Assembly (NCBI GenBank): GCA_910576385.1
Contig: CAJTIR010000012.1
Location: forward strand, 1 to 64,000
DNA from: Lachnospiraceae bacterium
GTDB taxonomy: Bacteria; Bacillota; Clostridia; Lachnospirales; Lachnospiraceae
Direction of reading: 5' to 3'
Length of the DNA stretch: 64,000 nt
Below, piece after piece: positions 44,141-53,390 of the stretch. Position numbers and translations under genes: made by a program. Position 1 is the first letter of the stretch, and the number at the start of each line of letters is the position of its first letter. Below the pieces are notes generated by a model, which was given only the letters and a program-made list of their open reading frames with translations, did no database searches and was not told the origin of the DNA.

Positions 44141-46216
44141 TTATTTTTGCTTTTCTTTTTCCTTTACAAAGCCGCATTGTGAATCTGCGCACACCAGCTT
44201 ATTGCCTTTTTCCACCATATATCCGCCGCATTGCGGACATTTCTCTTTTGAAGGCTTTTGCCAGGACATAAAATCACAATCTGGATTGTCTTCGCAACCA
44301 TAATACTTTCTTCCCTTTTTGGTCTTCTTTAGCACAACCTCTTTGCCACATTTTGGACACTCCACACCGATCTTCTCCAGGTAAGGTTTGGTACTGCGGC
44401 AGTCTGGAAATCCTGGACATGCCAGAAATCTGCCATGAGGTCCATATTTTACCACCATATTCCTGCCGCACTGTTCACAAATCACATCGGTCACTTCGTC
44501 CTCAATCTTAACTTTTTCCAACTCTTTTTCTGCAATTTTTACAGCATCTTCCAGATCTGGATAAAAGTTACTTACCACTGCTTTCCAGCCAACACTTCCC
44601 TCCGCCACTTTATCCAGCAAGGATTCCATATTTGCAGTAAATTTCTCATCCACAATAGTTGGAAATGCCTCTGTCATGATAGAATTGACTACTTCTCCTA
44701 ACTCTGTGATATAGAGATTCTTGTTTTCTTTGGTCACATAACGTCTGCTTAGCAGGGTAGTAATTGTAGGTGCATAAGTACTAGGACGTCCAATACCAAG
44801 CTCTTCTAATGCTTTCACCAAAGATGCCTCCGTAAAATGTGCCGGCGGCTGTGTAAAATGTTGTTTTTCTTCCAGTTCCTTAAGATTTAATTTCGTCTCA
44901 GTGTCAATCGCTCCCAGCAGCACATTGTTCTCGCCTTTCTCATCATCGTCACTGGTATACACAGACAAAAATCCCTCAAAGGTAATCTTAGAAGCAGATA
45001 CATGAAACCGATAAATTCCCGCTCCAATCTTGACAGAGGTGGTCTCATATTCCGCGTTGCTCATACGGCTTGCCGCAAAGCGATTCCAAATCAATTGATA
45101 TAAACGGAACTGATCTCTACTCAATGATTCCTTAATCTTAACGGGTGTTCTGGTAATGTCAGAAGGACGAATTGCCTCATGTGCATCCTGAATCTTAGCG
45201 CCGCTTTTTTTGCCTTGACCTTCCCCTGCCACATAATCTTCTCCATAGGCAGAAGAAATATATTCCCTGGCCGCCGCGTCCGCTTCCTCTGAAATACGCA
45301 CGGAATCTGTTCTTAAATAGGTGATAATACCAACGGTTCCCTGGCCTTTGATATCAATTCCCTCATAGAGCTGCTGTGCCAGACGCATTGTCTTTTGCGT
45401 AGAAAAATTTAGCCTTTTGGCCGCCTCCTGCTGCAAGGTACTAGTGATAAAAGGCAGAGGCGCTTTTTTTACCCGTTTCCCCTTTTTTACATCCAGCACT
45501 TGATAGGTCTCCTTTGCCAAATCTTTTAATATTCCATCCAATTCTTCTCGGGAGCCGATTGTGCGATTTCCTTTTTCATCACCATAAAATTTAGCAATCA
45601 ATTGCTTTTTTTCTCCAGGAATCGCAAATTTTGCATCCAGTGACCAATATTCCTCTGGAATAAATGCATTGATTTCCTCCTCCCTGTCACAGATGATGCG
45701 CAGTGCTGCAGACTGCACACGTCCAGCACTTAAGCCTCGCTTTACCTTAGCCCACAACACCGGACTAATCCGATAACCCACCATCCGGTCAAGCATACGG
45801 CGCGCCTGCTGTGCATCCACCAAATCCATATCAATTTCCCGCGCCTGCTTTAAAGATGCTTTTACTGCATTTTTCGTAATCTCATTAAAGCTGATTCGAT
45901 AGACATTTTTATCTGCTAATTTCAAAGCCTTTGACAAATGCCAGGATATTGCCTCCCCTTCTCGGTCCGGGTCCGTTGCCAGATAAACTTTGTCCGCCTT
46001 TTTCACTTCTTTGCGAAGATTAGCGAGAATATCTCCCTTCCCACGAATGGTAATGTATTTTGGTTCAAAACCATGTTCCACATCTATTCCAAGCTGGCTC
46101 TTGGGCAAATCTCTAACATGTCCATTAGATGCTGCTACTTCATAATTTTTTCCAAGAAATTTTTTTATCGTCTTAACTTTTGCCGGCGATTCCACGATTA
46201 CTAGATATTTTGCCAT
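44141..46216 (-). CDS. topA: DNA topoisomerase I
   Basis: Relaxes negative supercoils by a type IA mechanism. The 691-residue enzyme has a TOPRIM domain (VIVESPAKV, TDPDREGEAI), catalytic Tyr300 in GIITYLRTDS, and three C-terminal four-Cys zinc ribbons (starting CEQCGRN, CPKCGKE and CPQCGGY). The ATG is 7 bases after AAGGAG; the open frame extends 41 codons upstream without support. It follows dprA, as in Bacillus. Confidence 0.97.
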   Translation of the reverse strand: MAKYLVIVESPAKVKTIKKFLGKNYEVAASNGHVRDLPKSQLGIDVEHGFEPKYITIRGKGDILANLRKEVKKADKVYLATDPDREGEAISWHLSKALKLADKNVYRISFNEITKNAVKASLKQAREIDMDLVDAQQARRMLDRMVGYRISPVLWAKVKRGLSAGRVQSAALRIICDREEEINAFIPEEYWSLDAKFAIPGEKKQLIAKFYGDEKGNRTIGSREELDGILKDLAKETYQVLDVKKGKRVKKAPLPFITSTLQQEAAKRLNFSTQKTMRLAQQLYEGIDIKGQGTVGIITYLRTDSVRISEEADAAAREYISSAYGEDYVAGEGQGKKSGAKIQDAHEAIRPSDITRTPVKIKESLSRDQFRLYQLIWNRFAASRMSNAEYETTSVKIGAGIYRFHVSASKITFEGFLSVYTSDDDEKGENNVLLGAIDTETKLNLKELEEKQHFTQPPAHFTEASLVKALEELGIGRPSTYAPTITTLLSRRYVTKENKNLYITELGEVVNSIMTEAFPTIVDEKFTANMESLLDKVAEGSVGWKAVVSNFYPDLEDAVKIAEKELEKVKIEDEVTDVICEQCGRNMVVKYGPHGRFLACPGFPDCRSTKPYLEKIGVECPKCGKEVVLKKTKKGRKYYGCEDNPDCDFMSWQKPSKEKCPQCGGYMVEKGNKLVCADSQCGFVKEKEKQK

Positions 46217-46250
46217 GTGTCTGCTCCTTCTTTTTTCCCCATCAATTTGT

Positions 46251-47369
46251 TCATGAATCCAAGGTATCAGAACGGATGTAATAATTTTTATATACTTCAG
46301 AAATAATGCCTCTCTGTTGCAGTACCTCCAAATTTTCAATCAACACTCCCAGTGTCAACCCTGTTTCCATCATCAGTGTCTCTAAATTCCTGGGAGTTAA
46401 ATCCAGACAACTATACACCAACCTTTCCAAATTTTCAAGAACTATTTTTTCTTTTCCAGCAGAATTATCTTCTGTTTTCATAAAAATATGCATTTCTTTT
46501 AGAAAATCTTCCATATTTAAAAAGAGCCCTGCTCCTTGACTAATCAGACGATTTGTCCCTTGGCTGAAGGTGTCAAAAATCCTCCCTGGAACTGCAAACA
46601 CGTCTCTCCCTTGTTCTAGTGCAAAATCTGCCGTAATCAGGGAACCGCTGCGCTCTCTTGCTTCTACCACAATTACTCCGTCTGAGAGTCCGCTGATAAT
46701 GCGATTACGCTGCGGAAAATACATCGCCAATGGCCTGGTATGCGGTGGATATTCAGATAATATACCTCCTTTTTGCAGCAACTGCTGGTAGAGTTCCCGA
46801 TTGCTGGCAGGATAACAGATATTTGTCCCACAACCCAGCACTCCACAAGTATATCCATCTGTATTTAAAGCGCCTTTTTGAGCGGCTCCATCAATCCCTG
46901 CCGCCATGCCGCTGATCACTGTAATACCTGCTGCGGCAAGTCCCTCCCCAATCTTCTTTGCCACAATTTTTCCATAAGCAGAACAATTTCTCGCACCTAC
47001 CACGCCAATTGCCTTCCGCCTATGATCTGGAAGGCGCCCCTGGTAAAATAAACCATACGGTGGATTGTATATATTTTTAAGCTTTGCTGGGAATGCTTCT
47101 TCGTGCCACAATACCAGCTCTATCTGATTTTTCATACAATATTCCCATTCCTGTTCCAATTCCAGCTCTGATTTCTCCTGCGCTGCCATCAATCCAGCCC
47201 GCTCCTTATCTGTCATAAAATAAATATGTTCCAAAGTTTTAGATTTTGCATGAAAGAGCATTTTTGTCTCCTCAAACATATTTTTAAGGCAAATCTTCTT
47301 CCTTCCCGGCAATATAGTAATCCCAGCAAGCCAATAATCGAATTTATTATGTATGTTTCTATCTCTCAT
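46251..47369 (-). CDS. dprA: DNA processing protein DprA/Smf
   Basis: Loads RecA on incoming single-stranded DNA. A Rossmann-like domain holds GVVGARNCSAYGK, ISGMAAGIDGAAQKGAL and GCGTNICYPASN; the C-terminal winged-helix DML1-like part is at about 300-372. The length is 372 residues. The ATG overlaps the comM stop (ATGA), indicating coupled translation. Confidence 0.94.
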   Translation of the reverse strand: MRDRNIHNKFDYWLAGITILPGRKKICLKNMFEETKMLFHAKSKTLEHIYFMTDKERAGLMAAQEKSELELEQEWEYCMKNQIELVLWHEEAFPAKLKNIYNPPYGLFYQGRLPDHRRKAIGVVGARNCSAYGKIVAKKIGEGLAAAGITVISGMAAGIDGAAQKGALNTDGYTCGVLGCGTNICYPASNRELYQQLLQKGGILSEYPPHTRPLAMYFPQRNRIISGLSDGVIVVEARERSGSLITADFALEQGRDVFAVPGRIFDTFSQGTNRLISQGAGLFLNMEDFLKEMHIFMKTEDNSAGKEKIVLENLERLVYSCLDLTPRNLETLMMETGLTLGVLIENLEVLQQRGIISEVYKNYYIRSDTLDS

Positions 47370-48916
47370 TCCCAATCCCACATCTTTCTGTCAATCCCAC
47401 GATACAGAAGACTTTCCTGAATATGAGAACGGCAAATCTGCTCTGTTCCTTCCATATCTGCGATTGTACGTGCAACTCTAATAATCCGATAATAGCCCCG
47501 CGCCGTCAATTCCAGATGATCAAAAGCTTCTTTCAACAATGTTTCTCCCTCTGGCTCCATCGGACAACACTTTTCAATTGCCGAAACAGGAATCTGGCTA
47601 TTATATAAAATTCCACTCCCTGCAAAACGCTGTTGTTGCACGTGTTGTGTCTGTTCTACCCGACTGCGAATCTGTGCGGATGACTCTTCCATTCCTTTTG
47701 TTGTCAGATCCGAAAGCGCCAGGCGCTGCACCTCGACGCAGAGATCCATTCGATCTAACAGTGGCCGGCTAATCTTATTCAAATGACGCTCGATCATCGT
47801 TCTGGAACATTTACAGCGGTTTCGATCTGGAAAATATCCGCAATGGCAGGGATTCATAGCGGCAATCAACATAATATCTGCTGGATAAAAATAAGTGCCG
47901 CTTTTGCGCACCAAACGAATTCCCCGCTCTTCTAAAGGCTGACGCAGTACTTCCAACACTGGTTTCTGAAATTCTGTCAGCTCGTCCAGAAAAAGTACTC
48001 CCTTATGAGCCAGACTGATCTCTCCTGGTTTGGGCACTGCTCCGCCCCCTGCAAGACCTGCCACACTGATCGTATGATGTGGACTGCGGTATGGACGCTC
48101 CCTAAAATTATCTTCTCTCTGTTCAAACAAGCCTGTAACACTGTATACTTTGGCAAGCTCTAATGCCTCCTCCTCTGTCAAAGGCGGCAAAATTGTGGCC
48201 ACTGCCCGTGCTGCCATTGTCTTGCCTGCTCCTGGTGAACCAAGCATCAGCATATTATGTCTTCCGCTCGCTGCAATCTCACAGGCACGCTTTAAGATTT
48301 TCTGCCCATGAATTGCCGCAAAATCATACTCTGTATTGTGATATTTTAATCCTGTTTCTTCTATATTATTGTCGCTCTTTAGCACCTCTTTTGACGGATC
48401 CTCAGAAAATTTGGCAATCAATTCCATCACTTGAAGCAAACTGTCCGCGGGCAGAATTATAATCTCTTTGACAATTTGAGCTTCCCGCACATTTTCCCGT
48501 GGGACACAGACTGTCCGTTTTCCTGCCTCTCTCGCCGCCAACACCATAGGAAGAATCCCAGAAGTGGGGCGAATCTCTCCATTGAGGCTGATTTCCCCAG
48601 CAAATAAAATCTCCTCTAGATATGTTTGGGGAATCCTGCCATATGCTGACAAGACGGCAAGCGCAATCGGCAAATCAAATACCGTTCCACTCTTCTTAAG
48701 ATTAGCTGGGTAAAGATTTACTGTAATTTTCTTAGGAGCTAGTCGGATTCCACTGTTGCGGATTGCCGCCCGAACCCGCTCCTTTGCCTCCTTAACTTCA
48801 GAGGACAAGAAGCCTACCATCTCAAATGTAGGCATTCCATCGCACACATCGGCCTCCACCTGAATCAAGATACTCTGGATACCACAGACGACGGCTGTTG
48901 ATACAATACTATACAA
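47366..48916 (-). CDS. comM: ComM/YifB family AAA+ protein (Mg-chelatase-like)
   Basis: A 516-residue AAA+ ATPase, homologous to the ComM helicase that promotes branch migration during transformation. A Lon-like N-terminal domain (about 1-165) precedes LGSPGAGKTMAAR (Walker A), GVLFLDELTEF (Walker B) and a C-terminal Mg-chelatase domain with the zinc-type AMNPCHCGYF. It starts with TTG after GGAGGT. The dprA-comM pair fits natural competence or general recombination. Confidence 0.92.
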   Translation of the reverse strand: MYSIVSTAVVCGIQSILIQVEADVCDGMPTFEMVGFLSSEVKEAKERVRAAIRNSGIRLAPKKITVNLYPANLKKSGTVFDLPIALAVLSAYGRIPQTYLEEILFAGEISLNGEIRPTSGILPMVLAAREAGKRTVCVPRENVREAQIVKEIIILPADSLLQVMELIAKFSEDPSKEVLKSDNNIEETGLKYHNTEYDFAAIHGQKILKRACEIAASGRHNMLMLGSPGAGKTMAARAVATILPPLTEEEALELAKVYSVTGLFEQREDNFRERPYRSPHHTISVAGLAGGGAVPKPGEISLAHKGVLFLDELTEFQKPVLEVLRQPLEERGIRLVRKSGTYFYPADIMLIAAMNPCHCGYFPDRNRCKCSRTMIERHLNKISRPLLDRMDLCVEVQRLALSDLTTKGMEESSAQIRSRVEQTQHVQQQRFAGSGILYNSQIPVSAIEKCCPMEPEGETLLKEAFDHLELTARGYYRIIRVARTIADMEGTEQICRSHIQESLLYRGIDRKMWDWE

Positions 48917-48981
48917 AGTTACCTCCCTTTGTGCTGGTTTGGGATTTGTGGGCAGATATACCCATGAAAAAAGATGAACTT

Positions 48982-49009
48982 ATCATAACATGTTTTTATT
49001 TATTTGAAA
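48982..49009 (-). promoter_or_regulatory. Candidate comM-dprA-topA promoter
   Basis: TTTCAA, 16-base spacer, TATGAT on the minus strand, about 65 bases before comM. It lies immediately next to the cloverleaf repeat, so the repeat is upstream of the start site. Confidence 0.45.
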
Positions 49010-49017
49010 AGAAATTT

Positions 49018-49221
49018 CTGCATTTGAGTTTCCCCATTTTTATTACAGCCGATATTATAGTACCAAAAGGTCTTGCTGCCTTTGGCAGCATAGACATCTT
49101 GCACAAAAAGCGTCTGGAAAGCTAGCTTTCCAGAAAGCTTTTATGTGCAAAGTGTTTTCATCACAATGTGATGAAAACCTTTTGGTACTATGAATTACAA
49201 AATGGGAAAACTCAAATGCAG
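49018..49221. repeat. Cloverleaf-forming intergenic repeat, copy A
   Basis: An outer pair CTGCATTTGAG/CTCAAATGCAG and an inner 15-bp stem (49057-49071 with 49177-49191) close a junction with three arms. Arm 1 is TGCTGCC/GGCAGCA, arm 2 is TTGCACA/TGTGCAA topped by a 20-base palindrome around CTAG (49114-49133), and arm 3 is GTTTTCATCAC/GTGATGAAAAC. The gap 48917-49341 holds no gene. The element has the same plan and much of the sequence of copy B near 53.4 kb. Confidence 0.85.
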
Positions 49222-49341
49222 CAATCAGGCACAGAACTTATGCAAAAATCACTATTTATAATTACACTGCCACCAGTAATTACAATGTACAATAATGAAC
49301 AAAATGCATAAGCCTGAGCGTTAGCCTTTTAACTTCAAGTT

Positions 49342-49968
49342 CTAAGTTGATTCAAAACAACTTTTTAATTTCTCCAGCGCACGTTTTTCAATCCTGCTCA
49401 CATAAGAACGTGAAATCCCCAGCTTATCGGCAATCTCTCGCTGTGTCACCGGTTTTTGATTATACAGTCCATAGCGCCATTCAATAATCTCCTGTTCTCT
49501 TTGATTTAAGACCTTTGGAATCATCTCGTAGACTTTTCTGCTGTTGCCTTTTAATTCAATAATCTCAAAAACATCCCGATCTGTACTCTCCACCACATCC
49601 ATCAGACTGATTTGATTTCCTTCCTTGTCTGTTCCAATTGGTTCATATAGTGATACCTCTCTGGAAGTCTTCTTTTTACCACGAAAATACATTAACAACT
49701 CATTATCAATACAGCGCGCGGCATATGTGGCAAGACGATTCCCTCGCTCATAGTTAAAGGTAGAAATAGCTTTGATTAGTCCAATTGTCCCAATGGAAAT
49801 CAGATCCTCCATATCTTCTTCCCCATTTTGATATTTTTTAGAAATATGAGCTACCAGCCTTAGGTTCCGTTCGATCAGGGTATGTTTAGCCTCAAGGTCG
49901 CCCTCTTTCATTTTTTCCAGATAATATTTTTCTTCCTCTACATTCAGCGGCAATAAAAAAGTTTTCAA
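49342..49968 (-). CDS. sigK: Sporulation sigma factor SigK, no pro-sequence
   Basis: Late mother-cell sigma factor, 208 residues. Region 2 has GEEDMEDLISIGTIGLIKAI and LATYAARCIDNELLMYFR, and region 4 ends in REIADKLGISRSYVSRIEKR, matching SigK closely. The TTG start is favoured because AGAGGT lies 7 bases upstream; a GTG 9 bases earlier overlaps it. Only about 10 residues precede the conserved core, so the cleaved N-terminal pro-peptide of Bacillus SigK is missing, and no skin-type interruption is present. A CATAGAAT box (49997-50004, minus strand) upstream resembles a sigma-E/K -10 but lacks a clear -35. Confidence 0.9.
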   Translation of the reverse strand: MKTFLLPLNVEEEKYYLEKMKEGDLEAKHTLIERNLRLVAHISKKYQNGEEDMEDLISIGTIGLIKAISTFNYERGNRLATYAARCIDNELLMYFRGKKKTSREVSLYEPIGTDKEGNQISLMDVVESTDRDVFEIIELKGNSRKVYEMIPKVLNQREQEIIEWRYGLYNQKPVTQREIADKLGISRSYVSRIEKRALEKLKSCFEST

Positions 49969-50047
49969 AAAAAGCACCTCTTAGCTGATTTATTACATTC
50001 TATGAAAAATCAAGCCTTGAAGTGCCTTTCCATATAGAATTAAATTT

Positions 50048-50614
50048 TTATTCCTGCTGTTTGGAGCCGGACATACCATAATCTTTCTGTTTGAGAAGGA
50101 CATCTTTTATATAACGAAACACAGCTTCCTCGCCCTGTTCTGCCAACATATGCAGCAGTTGTTCCAACAACGCCCTGGTATCATTATGCAAAATATGATA
50201 TTCTTTGCCGTGTTCATAATATTCCAAAGCGCTTTGATCTGTATACTTTTCTCTTAAGTAATTTTTAGACGCAGACATTCGGTCAATAAACATCTCCACC
50301 ACATATTTGAGCGGCATCTTCATCCCAGTAATTCCTCGCTGTTCTCCCACCCCATAATCGATCCAGTATTCCATATGATGTTTATTTCTGCCTTTGTGGT
50401 GCAACCATGCGGAAGAATACCCCTTCTCTTTGCGTTCAATATTGTTGGGGCTTATATCTCCCCGAAAATATTTACAGCCCACTAAAAATTCCGTGGGAGT
50501 ATATTTCGATAAATCATGCAGCAGTCCCTGTTTATACAATCCTACCCGAAAACAGCCCTTCATCACCAACATTTTATGATGATTTATCGTTTTCAAATGT
50601 TGCCAAGCTTTCAT
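50048..50614 (-). CDS. DUF5662 family protein
   Basis: A 188-residue soluble protein with KAWQHLKTINHHKMLVMKGC then FRVGLYKQGLLHDLSKYTPT, the hallmark of DUF5662, commonly encoded in Lachnospiraceae. HDLSK plus later His residues (HHKGRNKHHMEYW) suggest a metal site of HD-like type, but no activity is known to me. It lies between traX and sigK with 33- and 79-base gaps. Confidence 0.8.
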   Translation of the reverse strand: MKAWQHLKTINHHKMLVMKGCFRVGLYKQGLLHDLSKYTPTEFLVGCKYFRGDISPNNIERKEKGYSSAWLHHKGRNKHHMEYWIDYGVGEQRGITGMKMPLKYVVEMFIDRMSASKNYLREKYTDQSALEYYEHGKEYHILHNDTRALLEQLLHMLAEQGEEAVFRYIKDVLLKQKDYGMSGSKQQE

Positions 50615-50647
50615 ATTTTACCTCATAAAAATATTTAAAATATCCTA

Positions 50648-51307
50648 CTAATAAAATTTAAATTTAACTATTAAATATAATATTAACAAATGGCCTGGAT
50701 AAAAAACATAGAAAAGATATTTCATAGACGGCCCTTTTTTGCCATTATACAGCAACATTGGCACTACCGCAAAGGAAGCATAAAGCTGAACTCCTACACG
50801 ATAGAGAAAAAAATTTTCCAATACAAACATTGCCTGCTTTAACACTTTTTTCTCGTATAACAGATAATAACATAAAATAAACACAATCCCTGAACCGCCA
50901 TAATCTGTATGCAAAAGCTCTGCTACTATAATCATTAGAAAAAAAATTATAATTACACTTAATTTATTTTGAATCCACTGTGCCAAATCAATGGCCAATA
51001 CCCCTAAAAACAGCGTAAAAAATACATTTTGGTGCGCCCAAGAAGTTCCTCCATAAAACGCAAGATCAAATGGAACCTCCGAAATTAAAGCAAATAAAAA
51101 CAAACGCTGTTCATATTTACGGATATTTGTGGTATGCATTGCCCCTTCCACCAACAGAAAGCAATAGATGGGAAAGGCTAGCCTTCCCACCATTCGTAAC
51201 CCCAAATACTGCGGAAACAACACTGCGCCTGTATGGTCAATCAACATACAAATCATGGCGATACATTTTAAGACAAATCCATTAATTCCAAAGGCTTTTT
51301 CCGACAT
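50648..51307 (-). CDS. TraX family membrane acyltransferase
   Basis: A 219-residue polytopic protein with about six hydrophobic helices. FVLKCIAMICMLIDHTGAVL is the typical TraX start, and RMVGRLAFPIYCFLLVEGA the second block. The F-plasmid TraX N-acetylates pilin; chromosomal members are of unknown substrate. AGGAGGAAAGA precedes the ATG, and the gene starts inside the end of the GH13 gene (40-base overlap). Confidence 0.88.
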   Translation of the reverse strand: MSEKAFGINGFVLKCIAMICMLIDHTGAVLFPQYLGLRMVGRLAFPIYCFLLVEGAMHTTNIRKYEQRLFLFALISEVPFDLAFYGGTSWAHQNVFFTLFLGVLAIDLAQWIQNKLSVIIIFFLMIIVAELLHTDYGGSGIVFILCYYLLYEKKVLKQAMFVLENFFLYRVGVQLYASFAVVPMLLYNGKKGPSMKYLFYVFYPGHLLILYLIVKFKFY

Positions 51308-53253
51308 TCTTTCCTCCTATTCTTTGATTTTTTCTTTTTCTCTGTGACACTCCGTCCCACAAGAAGGCAGATTGCCTGTTCTTCCACTTGAAATTCCCAG
51401 ATCTCACCCAAATTCTTTGGTTCCTCTAATACAGATGCTTCTCTGCCAGTATCCATCAACAGACTCCATTCCATCCCGCCAGGCAGGGCAAATTTTTGTG
51501 ACGTATACTGAAAATTATATGCGATATAGAGATTTTCTTCCGACTGTACATAAGCTCCCGCATAATACATACCTATAAAGCCACGATTCATACCAAAATC
51601 TATCTTCCATCCTCCGTCACTGTGATAAGATAAGTCAGGATTTCCATAATTCTCATAATCCATCATCTGATATGGATTGGGACTGCGCAGCACTGGATAT
51701 TTTTTCCTTAAGCTCGCAAGCTGCTTGATAAAACCAGTGATTTGCCGGCTGAGAGAATTATTTTTCCAATCCTTCCAACCAATCTGATTGTCCTGACAGT
51801 AAGCATTATTATTCCCCTCCTGAGAGTTGGCGCATTCATCCCCCATCCATAACATAGGAATACCCTGTGCAAAAAAAAGCACAGACAAAGCATTTCGAAT
51901 CTGCCGTCTTCGAAAATCAAGAACTTGGCGTTTACGGCTTACTCCTTCCTCCCCACAATTACTGCTGTAATTCCAATCATTTCCATCATGATTTTCTTCC
52001 CCATTTAATTCATTATGCTTGTGTTCATAAGAAAAGACGTCCCACAAAGTAAATCCATTATTTTCTGTAATATAATTTACAAAGCCCTGATGTGATTGTT
52101 GGCGGCGCATCTGACAGGCAAACTCATAAATGCTGCCGCCCTGATGATTGAGCACCTTGCGAACAACATAGAGAAATTCTTCATTATAGGAAAATAATTC
52201 TGGCCCAAACCGCTCTTCATCCTGTGCCAAACCTTCTGGAAACCCTGCAAAAAAGAGCTTGCATCCTCCCATCATATGATCCATAGCAAGTAAATTCGCC
52301 CAGGCAGGATTGCCGAGAATACGAAAACCATCCACATGATATTCCTTGTGCCAATAATGCATAATATCAAGCATAAAATGTGGGTTAATCCTGTCCGAGA
52401 AATAAAATTCCAGAATACATTCCATCTGTTTCTTGTGCATTTTTTTGATTAAATATTTCAATTCATCAGGATCATGATCTTTCAAAAAAGACGCCTTGGG
52501 CGCAAAATAGCTGCCCTCCGTATATCCCCAGCAATTGATCATATTTTTGGGATGCTCCTGTCTCTTGCTCTGATCTAAAAAAAGAAATTCTTCAAACTCA
52601 TACAGCGGCATAAACAGTAATGTTGTAATGCCCATCTCTTTTAGCTGATCCAGCTTTTGTCCTATCACATCTATGGTTCCCTTTTTTTTGTCATTGGCTC
52701 GTGTCGCCATAGAAAATCCGCGGACATGAAGTTTATAAATCACCATATCTTCTTTCTTAATTTTTGGAAACTTGTCATTATTCCAATTAAATTCAGAAAA
52801 ATAAAATGAACTCTTAATTTTTATTTTCTCCACTTCTTCTTCCGATAATGCCTGACATACTATGGAATCTTGTATTTTGGTCTGTTTCTGAACTCTCCTC
52901 TCCCGCTTTGGAACAAAAGGTTCCGTTTGTTTTAAAACTGGCCTTCTCCTCTCATCTCCCCAGATTTCCCGACCTGTAATTTTATGAGCATAGCGATCTA
53001 CCACTTCCTGCCCATTTATCTCAAAATTATAATCATACTTCTCCCAATCCAGCCCCTGTATTCCCACAGTATACAGAGTTTTTTGACTTTCTTGTGCTTT
53101 CATAGGAATTTTCAGAACCGTTCCATTCTCTCTGGGATATAATAACAACTGACAGTCGGCATGTTCTGCTGCCTGACTGGAAAATAATATCACATCTTTC
53201 TGTTTCGTAACGCCTGCTTTTTCTTGAATCCCGGTACAGATTTGAAAATTCAT
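51268..53253 (-). CDS. GlgX/isoamylase-like GH13 protein, catalytic residues lost
   Basis: A 661-residue protein clearly related to glycogen-debranching enzymes: an N-terminal CBM48-like region (about 1-115), a GH13 barrel, and a C-terminal beta domain. Structure-defining blocks such as FSYEHKHNELNGEENHDGND, WNYSSNCGEEG and VLFFAQGIPMLWMGDE are strongly kept. Yet at the three catalytic positions the expected Asp of VDGFRFD is Leu313 (VDGFRIL), the Glu of the AEPWD block is Ala336 (LFFAGFP), and HD of TAHDGFTL is Asn398-Asn399 (ENNGFTL). The DVVxNH block is replaced by LEFYFS. It is thus probably a non-hydrolytic glycan-binding or regulatory protein. Family call is firm; loss of activity is inferred. 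Ribosome site AGGAGG. Confidence 0.88.
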   Translation of the reverse strand: MNFQICTGIQEKAGVTKQKDVILFSSQAAEHADCQLLLYPRENGTVLKIPMKAQESQKTLYTVGIQGLDWEKYDYNFEINGQEVVDRYAHKITGREIWGDERRRPVLKQTEPFVPKRERRVQKQTKIQDSIVCQALSEEEVEKIKIKSSFYFSEFNWNNDKFPKIKKEDMVIYKLHVRGFSMATRANDKKKGTIDVIGQKLDQLKEMGITTLLFMPLYEFEEFLFLDQSKRQEHPKNMINCWGYTEGSYFAPKASFLKDHDPDELKYLIKKMHKKQMECILEFYFSDRINPHFMLDIMHYWHKEYHVDGFRILGNPAWANLLAMDHMMGGCKLFFAGFPEGLAQDEERFGPELFSYNEEFLYVVRKVLNHQGGSIYEFACQMRRQQSHQGFVNYITENNGFTLWDVFSYEHKHNELNGEENHDGNDWNYSSNCGEEGVSRKRQVLDFRRRQIRNALSVLFFAQGIPMLWMGDECANSQEGNNNAYCQDNQIGWKDWKNNSLSRQITGFIKQLASLRKKYPVLRSPNPYQMMDYENYGNPDLSYHSDGGWKIDFGMNRGFIGMYYAGAYVQSEENLYIAYNFQYTSQKFALPGGMEWSLLMDTGREASVLEEPKNLGEIWEFQVEEQAICLLVGRSVTEKKKKSKNRRKECRKKPLELMDLS

Positions 53254-53298
53254 ATGCTCCTCCTGTGATGTCTGCTCTTTCCGTTTCCTACTTTTTTT

Positions 53299-53327
53299 AT
53301 TATAACAATTTGCATGGAATTTGGAAA
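53299..53327 (-). promoter_or_regulatory. Promoter for the GH13-traX unit
   Basis: A TATAAT with an extended TG (TGTTATAAT) and a weaker TTTCCA 17 bases upstream on the minus strand, about 45 bases before the GH13 start codon. Confidence 0.5.
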
Positions 53328-53390
53328 GAACTTTTCACAAGAAAATCTCTGTAAGCTATGTATCTCATCTAGAACAAAAGAATTTAGGAA

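Noticed and set aside
49048-49055. GCCGATAT as a sigma-28 -10 element
   Set aside because: On the plus strand within the repeat, no TAAA 15 bases upstream and no downstream plus-strand gene.
49018-49221. Cloverleaf repeats as tRNA genes
   Set aside because: No anticodon loop, D- or T-loop consensus or CCA; stems are too long.
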